Assembly: GCA_033675265.1 (NCBI GenBank)
Contig: JAUJYZ010001145.1
Span: forward strand, 53,353-117,352
Direction: 5' to 3'
Source: Actinostola sp. cb2023
Taxonomy: Eukaryota; Cnidaria; Anthozoa; Actiniaria; Actinostolidae
Length of the DNA stretch: 64,000 nucleotides
In this document: one piece after another, positions 25,913 through 36,616 of the stretch
Layout of the letters: each line of letters begins with the position of its first letter
Numbering within the stretch: the stretch's first letter is position 1
The notes under the pieces: model-generated
What the model saw: only the letters and a program-made list of their open reading frames with translations
Told to the model about the DNA's origin: nothing
Databases searched by the model: none
Made by a program: the position numbers and the translations under genes

Positions 25913-27246
25913 TTGGTTGACAAAAACAAACGGCAAGCTCGTGCGCCCAGCCGTGAGGGGGAGAGTATCGCGGGCGCACGAAACCCCAGCGGCTGGATAC
26001 TGAGCCTAACTCAATAACATCTCCTTTAATAATTGTTCTTCTTGTTGTGATAAGAAATAATTAAAGATCAGTGTTATTTTTGCTATTGCGGGACGCGCGG
26101 GATGCGCACAGGGAGCCCAACATTATAGCGGTACTCAACACAGGGAACCCAACATATCTACGTATATATTGCGCGCGTGCGATCTACCACAGGAAACCCA
26201 TCAAAAAAAGACGCAAATATCATTTTATTGAATTGTTTAGTAGCCTTAAAAGGAATGGTTGGGCTGCCTGTGCCTCTGCAACATGTTGCGCGCAAATGAC
26301 TAGCGCGCTAATATGACGTATTTTGTTGCTCGCAATGTTGCAGAAGTAGGACTCGATTCTACTTCTGCAACATTGCGCGCAACATGTTTGCAAACATGTT
26401 GCAGAGGTGGACACACGCTGCAACAATACGTGTTGCGTGCAATTGCGCGCAATGCTGCACCGTGTGTCCGGCCCTGTACTCGTAGTCGAATCTGAAGCTC
26501 TCTAAAGGCTCTTATCCAATCAGCGCGCGAGAAATTTGACAAATGTTGTAAAATCTAAAATCGATCATACTTTTTGTCATGTTCTCATGTTCCCAAATAG
26601 GGCTCTATAGGTAATACATTATTATATTATTATTATTTCAAAACAAACTATAACCAATGATTCAAAATGGGAATAAAACAAAAACATTCCTTGATTTTAT
26701 ATATCATTTCCATGCGAAAACGGCCATTTCCTTTATTTTTGTGTCATGGGCTACCTGTATATGTGAGATACCGCTGACCAAATACTGGTCACGCAATCCA
26801 GTGCAGCGCAAGTTTGTCAGGAAAGAAATGTCGTAAATCTTCGCAAACCTGTAGTAAAGATGTAGGAATTGTATTTGCCTACCAAGACAAAGCTAAATGA
26901 GTACTTAAACGAAGCTCGGCCTTCGACATTAGACGGTTGACAACAAAATGTTCAGAAGATGTAATGGCATTTTCGAATTTCAACCAGAAACGTGTGAGGT
27001 AAACAATTGCGATCTTATTGATTTGGACGGCAGAGACCAAGGAACGTACGTCGGTGAGCAACATATGTAAGTCTTATTCACTCAGCAATAATGTTTTTGT
27101 ATTGAAATGACATAGGATCGAATGATTACAAAATACTCATTGTTGCATCTAATCGTTTGTGCAATTTAGAGTTGATATTGCTGTTCTTTCAAATAATAAC
27201 TCCTATTTGAGTATTGTACAAGGAAAGTGGTTGTTAATAAACGAGA
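25913..27246. other. Spacer with repeat fragments, no gene
   Basis: About 26090-26280 is a solo copy of the subterminal motif cluster of the 1273-6185 element. About 26310-26470 carries nested inverted repeats rich in TGCGCGCAA/TTGCAACATG. The remainder to 27246 is AT-rich with no recognisable protein. Confidence 0.55.
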
Positions 27247-27250
27247 TTAA

Positions 27251-28365
27251 GAGCGAATGCCGGTAAAATTCAAACAACCGGCGGCCACGGTCAAAAACTC
27301 GATTTTGTTCATATTTGGTCAAAAGGAGGGAAATACCTTCCAAATAAATGTACTGATGTTCGTTTTTCAAAAACCCGCTAAAATTTTGAGAAAATTGAGA
27401 AAATCGATTCTGACCGTCCGGCGCCTCAAATTAAGAGGAAATCAAGCGTGAAAATATGTGGCCTAAAACATCATTCGCGTGCAAAAAGAAAGACATCCAG
27501 AGAAACTATGTCTACGAATATTGATTAAGTGAAGGTTTGACGTAATATTTAAGTTAAAATATTAACATTTGCAGTATCTCAAAAAGCAAGCCGTGGTGTT
27601 TTATACGGCTCACTTGTCCTATTCAGTAAATTTTAGATTTCACCCTTACATTGCGAAAGACATTTTTTCTATGTGCACCTACACAGATTTCTCTGAAATT
27701 CTAGCTATTAAACCTTCGAGTGATGAGCAGAAACATATGTAAAAATTGGAATGGGTTTTTAACTGTGCGCCGCACACGAGACTTACGAACTTGACGAATT
27801 TCTGCATAAAACAAGTGTAACGTTTGAACTGTTAACCGAACCAACTTTAACACAAATCCAATTTAAAGGCAGAATATGCAAACTAAGGTTAACTATTCAA
27901 ATTAATATCCCTATACACAGTGAAAGAATGGCACATGGAGATACGTTTTATGAAGTTTCTAATGATTTTTCTTCGCGTGTACGGACAGTCGGTTATGAAT
28001 AGTGTAGATTGCGTTACTTCTTCTTTACATCGATGTCGATCCAAAGAATCCGCCAAGACTATCTGAAGTCTTGTCTTATGCCGTTGCTTATAAGTCGACG
28101 ACATTATCAAGCTAGCAATCAGAATATGCTTAAATTATTGTTTCCGGCAACACAATGTAAATATTGTACCAGAAATGTTGTGTGACTGTGAGCAAACATT
28201 ACCCCAGGGGGAGGAGGAAGGGATGGATGAAGGGAAATCCAATCGAAACACAGTACAAGCTCCTAAACATACAAACAACTATACAAAATAATATCGTTTT
28301 ATTTTGTCCGCTAAGGTACTCAGTAATACTGCAAGGGCAGTACGTTTATCATGCAATTCACTGAA
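27251..28365. repeat. Left long terminal inverted repeat
   Basis: Pairs with 32870-34006 from GAGCGAATGCC through AATACTGCAAGGGCAGTACGTTTA and ATCATGCAATTC. It probably contains the promoter for the gene starting near 28.4 kb, though I cannot mark it. Confidence 0.85.
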
Positions 28366-28398
28366 TAATTTTGGGAACAATAGACTGACGTCGATACA

Positions 28399-31300
28399 AT
28401 GAATGTGATAAGTCAGTGCGGTGAAGATCAAATGTTAGCAGAATTCTCAACAGTTGTGAATAAGGAAAAATGGAAAATACTTGTTCCTTTTTTGCTATTA
28501 CTGGAGGACAGTGTGGTTATGACAGGAGAGATAGATCGAAGTCAGTGAAGTGCGTATCTTTGATAAGCTGTGAGAGGGATATAACCGGACATAAATCCTC
28601 ACTGGCGATTCACGACGTTGACAATGAAATCGACTTGATACTCGCAAGGTCTTCTATTTATTCTCGGCCACGGAATATCACACAAATGATTATATGCCCT
28701 GCGCATCGATCTTCCCTTGGTATGGGCTGGAAAAGAGATTCAGCGAATTGCAGAGTACCAGAAATGTTGTCTAATCATCATGACGGCAAAAGGCCAAAAG
28801 CAGATCGGGGACTGAGCAAAGCGGGTTCGTGGATGGTTCTCAAAGAGAGTGGCATTTTTCTTCCCGTAGGAACAGGTGCGTTGTGTCGTTTATATCGATT
28901 CTTTTAAGAAATGAAAATATTGCTACGAGGAATGTTAGCACGCGCAGCAAAGACGCACTAACCTCATGTTCTTGTGTGTTAGGTATATGCCCTAATTGTA
29001 AGAGACTGCTTAGTGGCATTAAACAAACTGAGATGGACTTGGCGGCGGTGACATCAAAGGACAGTGAAATCACATTTAAAATAGCGCACATCTCTTTGGT
29101 AAGATGGTCGATCTTGAAAACAACGCTTATTCGAAGTAAATGAATCTGCGAATGATTAATAAAACTAACTAACAAAAAATGAAACGAATGAGAGGAATAA
29201 TGAAAATAAATGAATATGGTAATCAGGAGCTATCAAGTTAATGATGGTGTAATTTATTTACAGGATGAAACAACTAGTGAGACTACTCTTCCTACTGCCC
29301 AGAGTACCCCGGCTTCTGTCCATACTCCTGGTGTTAGCTTTGAAACATCAATGGGAAGTGTTTTCTCGCCCACCCTGAGCGATATTTCTCAATCAGAAAA
29401 TTGTCAACCACTTCAAAAAATGAATGCTTTTTTACATAGTAGAGACATTAGTCCAGTGAGATCTCCAATGGAAACTCCATGGGAAGAGGCAAGCCAAAGA
29501 ACGAGGCGTCGTTATTTACACAAAACTAAACAAGTGGTTGCTGCAGTACTAAACGAGGTGGCACCAAATCAGTCTGGTCAGTTATGGAAGTCCTTAGTTG
29601 CGTCCAAATCTATAACACAACAGTTGTCTAGTGACAATGAGACTGACGAAGATGAACTTGTTGACAACGTTTTCATGGAAGCACTAGCGGAGTGCTATCA
29701 TAACGCCAATAATTGGGAAACTAGACGTCAGATTCTATCCATCATGTCGGACAAGGTGAAGTTTCAGACGCTGAGGAACTGGATTCCAGATCTAACGCGA
29801 TATCGGTTTACCTGTGCACGTAAACATGTTCTGATCCACGGCAGGGGTGTACCACCGCCGCAAACCTCTCGAACGAGAATGGCTGTTTCTAAAACACAAT
29901 TAGATCATTTTCTCGACTTCATCTGCAGTCCACATCTGAACCAGGATCTCCCGTTTGGGGAAGATCAGTAAAACTATCTACAAAGGAGGTTATAACAGTA
30001 CCTAATGTCATTCGAATGATGATTCCAGAGTCAATAGTAAAGCAGTACGTAGCATATTCTGAGGAGTGCGGCTTCACTCCATTAAGCCGTAGGACACTTT
30101 TAAGGATTTTGTCTAACTGTCCAGCATCAACACAAAAGTCTTTACAAGGCCTAGATTATATCAGTGCGGAAGGAAGTCAGGCGTTTGACGAGCTTTGTCA
30201 TGTAGTAGAAAGACTGGGAGATTGCTTCAAGGGCATGACATGGACTAAAGAACAAAAGTCAGAGCTCAAGTCAGCTAAGCGCTACCTAAAAAGTGACTTC
30301 AAGGTAAGAATAACTAGAATGGATATAGCGGAGCAGGAGCCCATATGGGCTCCTGTATAGAGCGATTGTGCACTTCCATAAATGCATCAGAATATAATGC
30401 TTTATTTTACAACATAATCTTGCAGGTGCACGTATCAAAGCAATCTACTGTTCCAGACCACTGTCCAGCATACGCCCTGAGCGACCCAAAGGACAAAGAT
30501 TTCCAGTCTGTCTGTGCACATAATCATCTAGATACTTGCGACCGCTGTGCGTCACTTACATCTGTTCTAGATGAAATAGGCAGTGCACTTCAAGAAATGT
30601 CCAACAATAACGTTGCTACTGATATCAAAGAAGAATTAACCTTTCTTTCAGCACAAGCTAAAAAGAACATCATTGCCTGGAAAGCCCACCTTCTACGATG
30701 TATCAACCAGGACGACGCAAGGTTGGATGTGCTTGACACCCTTGATGAAAACTCCGTGTATCTTGTGCAGGATTGGGCAATGAAGTTTTTGCCAAGGAAA
30801 TACAGAGAGAATCAAAGCGACTGGTTCGCCAAGCGGGGAATACCGTGGCACGTTACCGCGGCTATTCGAAAGACGACAGGTCAAGGATTTCAAACGATGA
30901 CTTTCGTACACGTTTTTCCAACATGCATTCAAGATAGTGTTGCAGTACTTGCTATTATGAAGGATGTAATCGGGCAGCTGAAATCGTTGATGCCGCAACT
31001 ACAATCAGTTTTTTACAGGCAAGATAACGCCGGCTGCTATCATTCCGGTCCTACCATCGTGGCAGCTTCTTTTGATAGTCAGTACCACGGGGTTTCTGTT
31101 AAACGTATGGACTTTTCAGATCCCCAGGGTGGTAAGGGCCCATGTGATCGAAAAGCTGCGTCAATAAAAGCGCACATGAGAGTCCATCTAAACGAAGGGA
31201 ATAACATTGAAACAGCCAAGCAAATGGTTGATGCTATTCAATCATCCAATGGTGTTCCCGGAGTTAGCATTACATTGTCGGATCGCGTAGTATCTCACGG

Positions 31301-32408
31301 TCCCTCGGTATCGTCAATAAAACTAGAAGGCGTGAGTTTGATTTCTAACGTAGAATACTGTAATGGCTATTTGAGAGTATGGAAAGCCTATGGTGTCGGT
31401 CCTGGAAAGAGCATACCATTATCCAAGCTTGTTCTTACAAAAGATTTCAAGGTTCCAGATCTTGTGAAAAGCTCTGAATGTACAACGAACACTGAAATGC
31501 CACCTGTAAGTTTTATCAGAGCGAAGTCGAAGTATAATCGCGTAGAAAACACCGAGGAATCTACCTCATGTTCAAGTGCTAGCAATGAAGAGAAATCGGA
31601 TGATAACCCCACTACTAGTCTTCTTTTTTCGTGTCCCGAAGAAGGATGTATTAAAACATATCAACGATTTTCATCGCTACAGCTTCATTTAGATAGTGGA
31701 AAGCATCAAAGATCTCTGGAAAACGAAACACTCTATGACAAAGCAGTACATGGTTACGCAGCAAGACTAGAGGAACAGTTTGGCGGCGTTCCTCAGATGC
31801 AGCAGTTTACAAACACTCAAAGGAACAACCAGGATCGACCGTCTGTGCCAATGGGCTGGGCCCTAAAGTCTAGTCAAACCAAAAGGTTCTCGGAAAAGCA
31901 GAAGAGTTATTTGTCCAATCAATTCCTTATTGGAGAAACAACCGGGCAGAAAGCGAATCCAGCATCGGTTGCTAAAGCTATGATGACTGTTAGGGACAGT
32001 AATGGCAATCGCATCTTCACTAGCGACGAGTTCCTAACAAGTAAGCAAATAACCAGCTTTTTTTCTCGCATGTCTTCTAAGCGTACTCTCCCTGATCAGA
32101 TAACAGAGTTCGATATGGAAGAAGAACACAATGTGGAGAAAGAGAACGATTTCAATGAGTTAGGCAATCGAATTATGGACGACGTCGCACTTACCCATCC
32201 TATTTACTTCGAAAACTACAATCTTTGTGAACTTATCGCAAATTCAACGCTCTCCAAATTTGCAATTCAGATGCTTCAGAATATATGTGAATACTTTGAC
32301 ATTTCAACAGAAGGCATACAATCTAGAAGAAAAGCCCCCTACATTGAAAGGATTGTAGATTTTGGCAAGAAGTGCACCTGCAGCAGTACCCGGGGTTGTA
32401 CATCGTAA
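28399..32408 (+). pseudogene. Large transposase-like gene of unknown superfamily (one frameshift)
   Basis: Exons joined by good GT-AG borders in phase: about 28470-28871; 28983-29099 (acceptor GTGTGTTAG); 29263-30303; 30427-32408 (acceptor ATCTTGCAG); about 1,150 residues. An overlapping frame from ATG 28399 may be the true N-terminus, via a frameshift near 28540. One base is missing from a G4 run at about 29955-29958, shifting LPFG to RSVKLSTKEV, so this copy is broken there. Features: CPNC/CPAH Cys-His pairs in the first exons; a Thr/Ser-rich linker; in the last exon VQDWAMKFLPRKYRE (Asp at 30771), YRQDNAGCYHSG (Asp at 31023) and GKGPCDRKAASIKAHMR then LNEG, which could be an RNase H-like DDE core; then a C2H2 finger (CPEEGC..LHLDSGKH, about 31632-31706). 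The TIR context supports a transposase; the fold is inferred. Confidence 0.65.
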
Positions 32409-32439
32409 TATATTGTAGCAGTGGTAGGTGACATTGATC

Positions 32440-32503
32440 TGTTGATTCATTCATTCATTCACGTATTCATTCATTCACTCTAGTCACCCTGTTTAAATAA
32501 AGT

Positions 32504-32571
<68 letters not shown>

Positions 32572-32760
32572 TCATTCATCCATTCAATTCACTGGTTCAT
32601 TTGATCACTTGCTCCTTACATCATAATTCAAAACATTCATTTGTCCATCCCTTTCATTTAATTACTCCGTCATTTGTTCTTTCATTTATGTGTTCATTCA
32701 TGTAGTCATGAGACATCTATCCATTCACTCATCCCGTATCCATTCATTCATTTTCTTAAT
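32440..32760. repeat. Microsatellites (ATTC)n and (ATT)n
   Basis: ATTC repeats at about 32446-32480, about 22 ATT units at 32505-32571, then scattered ATTC-like repeats to 32760. They lie between the gene stop and the right arm. The frame 32502-32705 (poly-Tyr) is an artefact. Confidence 0.9.
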
Positions 32761-32869
32761 GTTCTGTATACACGCATCTTTGCAACCTGAATGATACACG
32801 GTAAATGTTTGTTATATTTCGTGTTTTTTTTTTCTTGGTTAGTACGATTGTTCCTAAAAATATTTGAAT

Positions 32870-34006
32870 TGTATGATAAACGTACACAAAATCGAAATTG
32901 CGATTAAACGTACTGCCCTTGCAGTATTACTGAGTACCGTTTAGCCTACAAAGTAAAACTACTTAGGAGGCTTGTACTGTGTTTCGAGGCTTGTACTGTG
33001 TTTCGATTGGATTTCCCTTCATCCATCCCTTCCTCCTCCCCCTGGGGTAATGTTTGCTCACAGTCACACAACATTTCTGGTACAATATTTACATTGTGTT
33101 GCCGGAAACAATAATTTAAGCATATTCTGATTGCTAGCTTGATAATGTTGTCGACTTATAAGCAACGGCATAAGACAAGACTTCAGATAGTCTTTGCGAA
33201 TTCTTTGGATCGACATCGGTGTAAACAAGAAGTAACGCAATCTACACTATTCATAACTGTCCGTATACACGCGAAGAAAAATCATAGAAACTTCATAAAA
33301 CGTATCTCCATGTGCCATTCTTTCACTGTGTATAGGGATATTAATTTGAATAGTTAACCTTAGTTTGCATATTCTGCCTTTAAATTGGATTTGTGTTAAA
33401 GTTGGTTCGGTTAACAGTTCAAACGTTACACTTGTTTTATGCAGAAATTCGTCAAGTTCGTAAGTCTCTCGTGTGCGGCGCACAGTTAAAAACCCATTCC
33501 AATTTTTACATATTTTTCTGCTCATCACTCGAAGGTTTAATAGCTAGAATTTCAGAGAAATCTGTGTAGGTGCACATAGAAAAAATGTCTTTCGCAATGT
33601 AAGGGTGAAATCTAAAATTTACTGAATAGGACAAGTGAGCCGTATAAAACACCACGGCTTGCTTTTTGAGATACTGCAAATGTTAATATTTTAACTTAAA
33701 TATTACGTCAAACCTTCACTTAATCAATATTCGTAGACATAGTTTCTCTGGATGTCTTTCTTTTTGCACGCGAATGATGTTTTAGGCCACATATTTTCAT
33801 GCTTGATTTCCTCTTAATTTGAGGCGCCGGACGGTCAGAATCGATTTTCTCAATTTTCTCAAAATTTTAGCGGGTTTTTGAAAAACGAACATCAGTACAT
33901 TTATTTGGAAGGTATTTCCCTCCTTTTGACCAAATATGAACAAAATCGAGTTTTTGACCGTGGCCGCCGATGTTTGTATTTGCTTGATTTCAACGGGCAT
34001 TCGCTC
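32870..34006. repeat. Right long terminal inverted repeat
   Basis: Inverted partner of 27251-28365. The last bases are GGGCATTCGCTC followed by TTAA. Confidence 0.85.
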
Positions 34007-34010
34007 TTAA

Positions 34011-34640
34011 GCATGGAAAAAGAGTTAGTTGATTGATTATGGGATGTAAGTTGCGAGCTTTTCGCTGTAAGTAGGTAACAATTTTACTGTTTGGGTTGAC
34101 TCCTGCTGTGACACATTGTGCCAAGACTAAAATATATCCCAAACATTTTATTTCAGTTATTCTTAGTTGAAGGGTAGATCTAACACAGAAAAGTGTTTTG
34201 GGGTTTGCACAAGGTTTCTCATTCGAGATATTTGAGGTCAAATATTTGGGTTTTTAACTTCACACAAATCAGTTGTGTGACAGTATATGGATTGACAGAC
34301 CCCAATTGACAGGTATTATAGTCACGCGACTGTAGTCTCCCCTGTAAGCTGCTAAAGGACCATTTATTCCTCAGGGGAAGTAAGAACTGAATTGATTGTA
34401 AATGGAGGGAAAGAGAGGTGTGTGAAGTAGGTATTATTTTGCTATGGAAATTCAGTCCTTCCCCTGCAGAAACGAGGGGGGGTGGTCTAACTCCCCCCTG
34501 AAATAATCAAAAAATGTCATACTTTGGCAGTATGAGTTTTCAGGTGAGGGCTTTCTTCTGGTTTAGTTTAATTGAGATCAGAGAGATGTCATGTGTCACG
34601 ACTGCCTGGTCCACTCATGGATACACTCTTAACGTACTTG
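34011..34640. other. Spacer, no gene recognised
   Basis: AT-rich start, then a pyrimidine/purine mixed stretch with AGGGGAAG and CTTCCCCTG. Part of it may belong to the BEL/Pao element, but I see no conserved protein before 34640. Confidence 0.4.
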
Positions 34641-34644
34641 AGAG

Positions 34645-35085
34645 TTCTGGCATCGATGGAAGAAAGAATATCTCCTCACCCTACAACGACGCCAGAAGTG
34701 GTCACGACATCGAAAGGACCTAGCCATCAACGATGTAGTCATCATCAAGGATGACAACTCAACTCGCAACAAGTGGGAGTTAGCTCGTGTGGTAAAGACC
34801 AACCAAGATCAAGATGGACGTGTGCGCACAGTGGAACTAGTTCTTGCAGATCCCTTTCTTAGCAGCCAAGGCAAGAGAGTTAAACCAGTGAGGACTCTGG
34901 AGCGTCCTGTACAAAAACTGGTCCTGCTGACATCCCAAGCCACAGAAGAAGACCTGGGGTACGTCCCCGGCGAAGATCCACCCAAGCCACAGAAGAAGAC
35001 CTGGGGTACGTCCCCGGTGAAGAGCCACGAGGAGCCACGAGGAGCCACGAGGAGCCACGAGGAGCCACGAGGAGCCGCAGAATAG
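34645..35085 (+). pseudogene. BEL/Pao retrotransposon pol, C-terminal fragment
   Basis: In one frame: WHRWKKEYLLTLQRRQKW, then DLAINDVVIIKDDNSTRNKWELARVV, DGRVRTVELVLADPF and ERPVQKLVLL. This is the C-terminal domain that follows the integrase core in BEL/Pao Pol proteins (DUF5641 type). The tail is extended by a 10-bp repeat (GGAGCCACGA, about six units, 35023-35075) that adds SHEEPRG-like residues before a stop at 35083. Gag, protease, RT and the integrase core are absent, so only the 3' end of the element remains. The adjoining 3' LTR follows. Confidence 0.75.
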
Positions 35086-35158
35086 GGTGTAGTTCTAGAA
35101 ACATTATTATATCAAGAACATTGTTTGTGAAATAAGTATTGTATATTTCAGAGGAGCC

Positions 35159-35600
35159 ATGTAACGGACGCTATACGGGCTTCCTTTGTTATTTGTTTGT
35201 TTTGTTGCCTATCAAGGTCCCTTTGTAATCTTACGTATCATGTTACCCCCACGTACACGTACGAACGTAGCAAGCCATAAGTAAGTCCAAGTATTAACGT
35301 AGTAAGCAAATAAGTTCAAGTATATAAGTTCGTCCTATACCTTGGTGGATACGTGGGACAGTTATGTAAGTACATGTACCCCTTTGATTGTTTAGATCAT
35401 TCAGTTCTTTACTGCTAGATAATTGATTGTAATTACCAAGTTATGTATGATTTATCATAGAATTATGACTTTATGTATGCCATGTAATAATTAAGATCTA
35501 GTTATTGTATTCACAGTTTACGATAAGAATAAAGTCAAATAAAGGCCGGCTCTATTCGGTAGAATCAATCCCAACCAAAGTCAAATCCAGCCGCGACACG
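35159..35600 (+). mobile_element. Probable 3' LTR of the BEL/Pao fragment
   Basis: The segment begins TGTAACGGACGC and ends near CCGCGACA, with AATAAAG close to the end, in the position of a 3' LTR after pol. No 5' LTR is in the window to confirm the ends, so the borders are approximate. Helitron coding sequence resumes ~50 bp later. Confidence 0.5.
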
Positions 35601-35649
35601 AAATCAAGTTCGTCAAGGGTCGCTGCGATCACATAAACCTTGGAGTCAT

Positions 35650-36527
35650 ACCCAGAACAATGCATGGGGTGGTCAACAAGACCCTTCAGACGAAAGTCTT
35701 ATTAACTGCTGGCAAGAATTCTTGCAGACACCTTATGCAGAAGCAAATGTTCCTGACTGGTTTGATAAACTGGATAGTGTTATACAAAGTCAGGAAGAAA
35801 CAAATGAAGAACCTGTAGAGCAGGATAGAAATACTTGTGAAGAATGGATGATCATTTCTGATCTCCATACTCCATTCCAATCTTCTGAACAAACTTCATC
35901 AGACACATCATCATGTGATTGGCAACAAGACAGAAGTCAGTACACTGAACAACAAATAGGTGAAATGCCAACATGGATCAAAACAAAAAAATAAGACTAT
36001 GATAACAATAGTTCACAATGTACCAATTATGATACTGTTGATATCAATTCTTTCAGTGAAATGCAAAATGTTGCATATAATATTGTAAAGTCTCATTCAG
36101 AAGACACTTCAGCTGAAAAAGACCCTCTATGTCTTATTATTATTGGTGTTGCTGGTACAGGAAAGAGCTATCTGATTTTAATCATTTAATCATTTAATCA
36201 TTAAAATGCATATACGTTATCTGTTGCAAAACAAATGTGCAGTTGCTGCTACAACTGGAAAAGCTGCCTTTAACATAAGAGGGGTTACAATCCATTCCCT
36301 ATTAAAACTACCTGTAGGCCCAAGAGGCAATAAAGACTTGACAGGTCAAGGTTTGTGTAGACTTCAGGAACGTCTCAATGGCATAGAGTACATTCTAATA
36401 GATGAATATTCAATGCTTGGCCAAACAACCTTTGGATGGATAGACAAACGTTGTAAACAAGCAACAGGACATTATGACAATCTATTTGGTGGTAAGTCCC
36501 TGATACTCATTGGTGATCCAGGGCAAT
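35650..36527 (+). pseudogene. Helitron PIF1-like helicase, 5' part (interrupted)
   Basis: In frame from GGQQDPSDESLINCWQEF to a stop at about 35992, then on to IIIGVAGTGKSYLI (Walker A, 36145-36178), a short ATCATTTA triplication with a stop, then VAATTGKAAFNIRG (motif Ia), ILIDEYSMLGQ (Walker B, about 36390-36422) and LILIGDPGQ. At 36528 the ORF is cut by the ISL2EU-like element; the missing LPPV of motif III resumes at 41757. SF1B helicase of a rolling-circle transposon, already decayed or now decaying. The ~1 kb between the Rep piece at 25.9 kb and here is missing. Confidence 0.85.
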
Positions 36528-36616
36528 AGGCGATATGCACTAACTCGGTCACGTGATCATTTCCGCCATGTTGGATGGCAAGCGTGACAAAATTTGCATT
36601 TCAAATTAGTTCCAAG

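Larger units (their letters stand above)
27251..34006. mobile_element. 6.76-kb DNA transposon with ~1.1-kb TIRs and TTAA target duplication
   Basis: The left arm (27251 to about 28365) and right arm (about 32870-34006) are near-identical inverted repeats, ending GAGCGAATGCC.. at both termini and flanked by TTAA (27247-27250, 34007-34010). Between them lies one + strand multi-exon gene for a large C2H2-containing protein, then microsatellites. TTAA duplication is known for piggyBac and Kolobok; I do not see either family's usual transposase signature. Arm similarity is high, with small indels (for example a duplicated AGGCTTGTACTGTGTTTCG in the right arm), which suggests a fairly young copy. 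The short frames in the arms are not genes. Confidence 0.85.

Noticed and set aside
28829..29175. Two opposite frames over 28829-29175
   Set aside because: The + strand is explained by exon 2 of the TTAA-element gene plus intron; the - strand frame is its shadow.
32502..32705. Poly-tyrosine open frame
   Set aside because: It is translation of an (ATT)n microsatellite.
34789..35104. Several overlapping Gly/Ser/Pro-rich - strand frames
   Set aside because: They are shadows of the BEL/Pao C-terminus and of the GGAGCCACGA repeat on the + strand.
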